From: Flaccisagitta enflata
Taxonomy: Eukaryota > Chaetognatha > Sagittoidea > Aphragmophora
NCBI GenBank assembly: GCA_965153355.1
Contig: OZ231128.1
Span: forward strand, 50,716,001 to 50,780,000
Direction: 5' to 3'
DNA length: 64,000 nt
Shown here: piece after piece, positions 61,901 to 64,000 of the stretch
Layout: each line of letters opens with the position of its first letter
Numbering within the stretch: position 1 is the first letter of the stretch
The notes under the pieces: model-generated
The model's database searches: none
Told to the model about the DNA's origin: nothing
What the model saw: only the letters and a program-made list of their open reading frames with translations
Position numbers and translations under genes: made by a program

Positions 61901-62370
61901 CGGCATACCTAATTGGCCTACATGGCCTTTTTCCTCAGATTAAATGCGTAGCCAACCTGGTACATCCGTACACGCTGCAAGTTTCCACACACGTCAGCAA
62001 TACAGACTGCAGAGCAGCATCGCATCTACTGCGGACTTCGAAGGTAATTGGATCTCACCTGACGATGAACATGTCGCGCTCATTCTCTTCCGGACGATTT
62101 TTTAATCTGAAATTAGAAAAAGGGTCTTAGCATTCTGAAATTTGTTTTACAATTTGATAAAGATGCCTTCTTATTGTGACATTCATCGAAAAACATTAAC
62201 AATGACCTGGATTTTCGGGATGGACTGAAAACCGAAAAGTTTTCAGTATTGAGAATCAGCGCGAAGGACACCACGATGAAAAATATCACCAACGAGATAG
62301 CTTCTTTACACATGGCTCTTACGTGAAAGGCCTCTGTAATCATCGTCCAACTTCCTCTTAAGACTAACAT
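55990..62370 (-). CDS. FICD: Protein adenylyltransferase FICD (Fic AMPylase)
   Basis: Eight coding exons join in phase into 536 residues: 62370-62207, 62106-62059, 61795-61522, 60715-60526, 57557-57432, 57310-57162, 56929-56607, 56326-55990. The start chosen is ATG 62370, giving a short N-terminus and one membrane segment (residues 24-40), as in type II ER-anchored FICD. Two TPR repeats follow (about 110-143 and 163-190; [32 protein letters not shown]). The inhibitory-helix motif TNAMEGN places the regulatory glutamate at 238. The Fic core is [14 protein letters not shown] with catalytic His372. DVRPFIRF bridges the last intron, which uses a GC donor (GCGAGT). The family AMPylates and de-AMPylates the chaperone BiP in the ER lumen, tuning it to unfolded-protein load. 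The C-terminus carries an acidic tail (about 30 residues) that makes it longer than the 458-residue human protein. All catalytic and regulatory residues are present, so it looks functional. Confidence 0.95.
57608..57830. mobile_element. GGGCAGCGGCCC-family element in FICD intron
   Basis: GGGCAGCGGCACCAAAGGGG, TCGATGACCTATGATTTCAC and GGGGAATTTTCTTCTCCTCC are mirrored by GGAGGAGAAAATTCTTCATA, GGTTATTGACCCCTTCAAGG and CCTCAGCCCTACTTCCTCC. This is the shortest complete copy: two inverted arms with a small centre and no internal 20 bp repeats. Confidence 0.75.
57927..58703. mobile_element. Foldback MITE, mariner-like ends, TA-flanked
   Basis: CAGGGTGTCCCAAGTCAGTT and GCAACATAAAGAATC at one end, exact inverse at the other; TA at 57925-57926 and 58704-58705. 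Inner arms pair through CTGCTTCTAGG and AAGTGCAGACC blocks. CAGGGTGTCCC ends are typical of mariner-related elements. It lies in FICD intron 4. Confidence 0.88.
58746..60432. repeat. Triplicated ~432 bp block in FICD intron 4
   Basis: Three near-identical copies begin at about 58746, 59585 and 60017 (TTTGGAGCTCTCACTGGTGT to the CCAAGGATAATCTAGAT block). The first and second are separated by a MITE insertion. The copies differ by few substitutions, so the expansion is recent. Confidence 0.93.
59181..59582. mobile_element. Foldback MITE inserted between block copies 1 and 2
   Basis: Ends CAGTCTCAATGA and CAGAACCAATGA (inverted), then TGAGAGGGGCAG and ATCGCTAGCACCCCTACC on both sides. The inner pair is TCCCGCCATCGAGGC. 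TA at 59179-59180 and 59583-59584. The junction of copies 2 and 3 (TTTACTAAAGGATG) shows the empty site with a single TA. Confidence 0.92.
60873..61471. mobile_element. Foldback MITE in FICD intron 3, TA-flanked
   Basis: CAGTGCGATTCATAAAAAAA and GATAC at one end; GTATC and TTTTTTTATGCATCGCACTG at the other; TA at 60871-60872 and 61472-61473. It fills most of the 806 bp intron between the two TPR exons. Confidence 0.88.
61814..61880 (-). mobile_element. GTCN-array element, hairpin end beside FICD exon 3
   Basis: Hairpin AGGTGTGTTGGCGCACCT (minus strand), the CTATAACCGACTGTGTCCG block and a short GTTG/GTCT array. Its end lies about 18 bp from the splice acceptor of FICD exon 3. Confidence 0.55.
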
Positions 62371-63950
62371 GGCTTTAATCTCACACGATGAATCCGCCAA
62401 GCCGGCACTTCACTTTGTTCATAGATTGTTTTCATTATCTGGCGTTGGGGCGACTGCCCAGAATGAACTTACGGGAACAAGAAATTGGTTACAATATAGG
62501 AATATTACTCGGAGAAATAATTCTATTGGTGTACGTCGATGTTGGTGTGAAACTGATTAAACGTTAGTGCAGCAACAAGGGCATTTAAAACAACAATCTG
62601 TGGTGTAATCAAAGAGCTGCGAGTTATAGTTTTTTTTTAAACGGAAATCAGATGGGTATAAAATCATCTTCTTAACGAAAATGCGAATATAGCTTTTTTT
62701 GTCGTGTATTTATCACATGCGATTATCATATTTGCACGGGCTGGTGACGGTAGAAACATGAAATCGTTTTTTTTTTGTTTTTAGATGGCGTTACGCTCCT
62801 AAGTCCTAACGAGATGAGGCTTCACAAATATAAATAATAGTAGATTAACATTTCTGCTAATATCCAAATCAGATTCCTTATTGTATGACAAAGAAAAGCT
62901 TAATTGTCAAAAAACCTGATGATACAAATATATGCTTACATTGCGACTTAACGACTCAGTTCCCAAGTTCGCCGTGCAGAAAAGCCCAGTCCGTCATTAA
63001 AGCCCAGTCCGTCATAATTTTCGAAATGGAGTCTCAGACAAACATTCGTCAGCGCTAACTATAAGATTTCGGTAGCAGGAAGCACCACGATCTTAATATG
63101 GACCAAATCTGGAAATCCGTCATCCAAAGCCGGTATTTGATAGTGGAAATAGGAGGGGGTATAGGTCAATATACGCCTAAGAAAAGGAGAAATCGCCACT
63201 ATAGTACGAAATACAGTCGCGGATAATATCGAGTTTGATGTACCATGATATGTGTAATCAAATTCCTCGAAATGTCAAATACCGGGAATGCTGACGGGAT
63301 ATTTCATAATATAATTCTTTCTATTGGACATACAGTCTTACAGAGGTGGTAGAAGTCTAACACTAACTGAGATCTTTCTGATGAGAAAACTCAAATATGG
63401 ATTTATCACAAGCGAATCTAGAAAGTACTTTTACAAAATGGAGCATCCACTCAGATTAAGGAATCCTTTTAACAACGCCCATGAAAAAAAACAGACACAA
63501 ACCGCCATGAAAATGCAGCAAATGGAAATGAAAATAAGAGCAGTATCTTGCCGATAATCAGATTAAGAGCGACTATATTGGCGTCACCAGCATTACATTG
63601 TATGTTTTTGTTGAACAATTCAGCCCGCCCCTCCTCCCCCTTCCCTACCTAGCTACAGTAGATGTCGTCGACTTGGAAATGCGAGGGGAGTCATACCTAG
63701 AATACCAATTTTAGAAAATAAATTCATAATACTGTCAAGTTCAATGGTGTTCATAATATGATAGGTTACAGAATCAAAATGAAATAGAATAAACATAAAT
63801 AGAACAGAATAAATAACAAATATAATTTGGTGAAAAACTGATTTGTCATAATATACATAATCAGTTTTGGTGGTCTTTATCAAAGGTCATACATTTGAAT
63901 CCGAAGCTGGTTTAACAAGTAAAGTTCTTCAATGCATCAAAATCTTTACT

Positions 63951-63951
<1 letters not shown>
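62371..63951. other. FICD upstream region, no gene recognised
   Basis: Contains the presumed FICD promoter and 5' UTR next to 62370 by position only. The rest is AT-rich without recognisable coding sequence. A duplicated word AAAGCCCAGTCCGTCAT occurs at about 62980-63016. Confidence 0.4.

Positions 63952-64000
<49 letters not shown>
63952..64000. repeat. TAG/AGT microsatellite at window edge
   Basis: Uninterrupted AGT tract running off the right edge. Confidence 0.97.

Overview
This window is animal (metazoan) nuclear DNA, most likely from an invertebrate with a strongly repeat-expanded genome. The evidence is two intron-containing genes of animal type, interstitial TTAGGG-type telomere motifs, a non-LTR retrotransposon, mariner-like DNA transposons and many foldback MITEs. 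Very long microsatellites of CT, GT, GA, CAA, GAA and GAT type occur every few kilobases. The species cannot be determined from the sequence. One run of 33 N (46950-46982) marks an assembly gap.

The only well-supported genes are at the right end, both on the minus strand and in tandem. FICD (62370 to 55990) is an ER-type Fic AMPylase with a membrane anchor, TPR repeats, the inhibitory-helix glutamate motif and the HPFxDGNGR catalytic motif. All eight coding exons could be joined in phase, including one GC-AG intron. About 720 bp downstream begins SNX29 (55270 to at least 50509). Five coding exons carry the RUN domain and the coiled coil, but its C-terminal PX domain was not found in the window. 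Their introns are packed with TA-flanked foldback MITEs, tandem duplications and minisatellites. The two proteins have no known joint pathway, so I read them as neighbours only.

Layout from left to right: 0-2.2 kb holds a foldback MITE and a 1.3 kb element with copy-specific flanking inverted repeats. 2.3-4.6 kb is a 5'-truncated non-LTR retrotransposon (minus strand). 4.6-6.6 kb is a minisatellite that changes unit length in steps. 6.7-8.9 kb is dominated by microsatellites. 9.5-16.3 kb is a complex satellite domain: GAGACAAA-type repeats on both sides, in opposite orientation, enclose eleven ~289 bp monomers built from alternating inverted half-units that carry TTAGGG/CCCTAA. 17-29 kb holds MITEs, hairpin-ended GTCN-array elements, and a GC-rich, glutamine-rich broken coding region at 23.2-24.5 kb. 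29.86-37.87 kb is an ~8 kb imperfect palindrome whose outer edge coincides with a decayed mariner-like transposon. 38-50 kb is dispersed repeats and long microsatellites. 50.5-62.4 kb is SNX29 and FICD. 62.4-64 kb has no recognised gene and ends in a TAG microsatellite.

The most interesting content is the repeat biology. I see at least four repeat families that I cannot place by name: the GGGCAGCGGCCC terminal-inverted-repeat family with internal ~20 bp degenerate repeats; the CTACTCGGAAG family with private flanking inverted repeats; the hairpin-ended GTCN-array family, which resembles Helentron-derived HINE elements; and the 289 bp mirror-image satellite.
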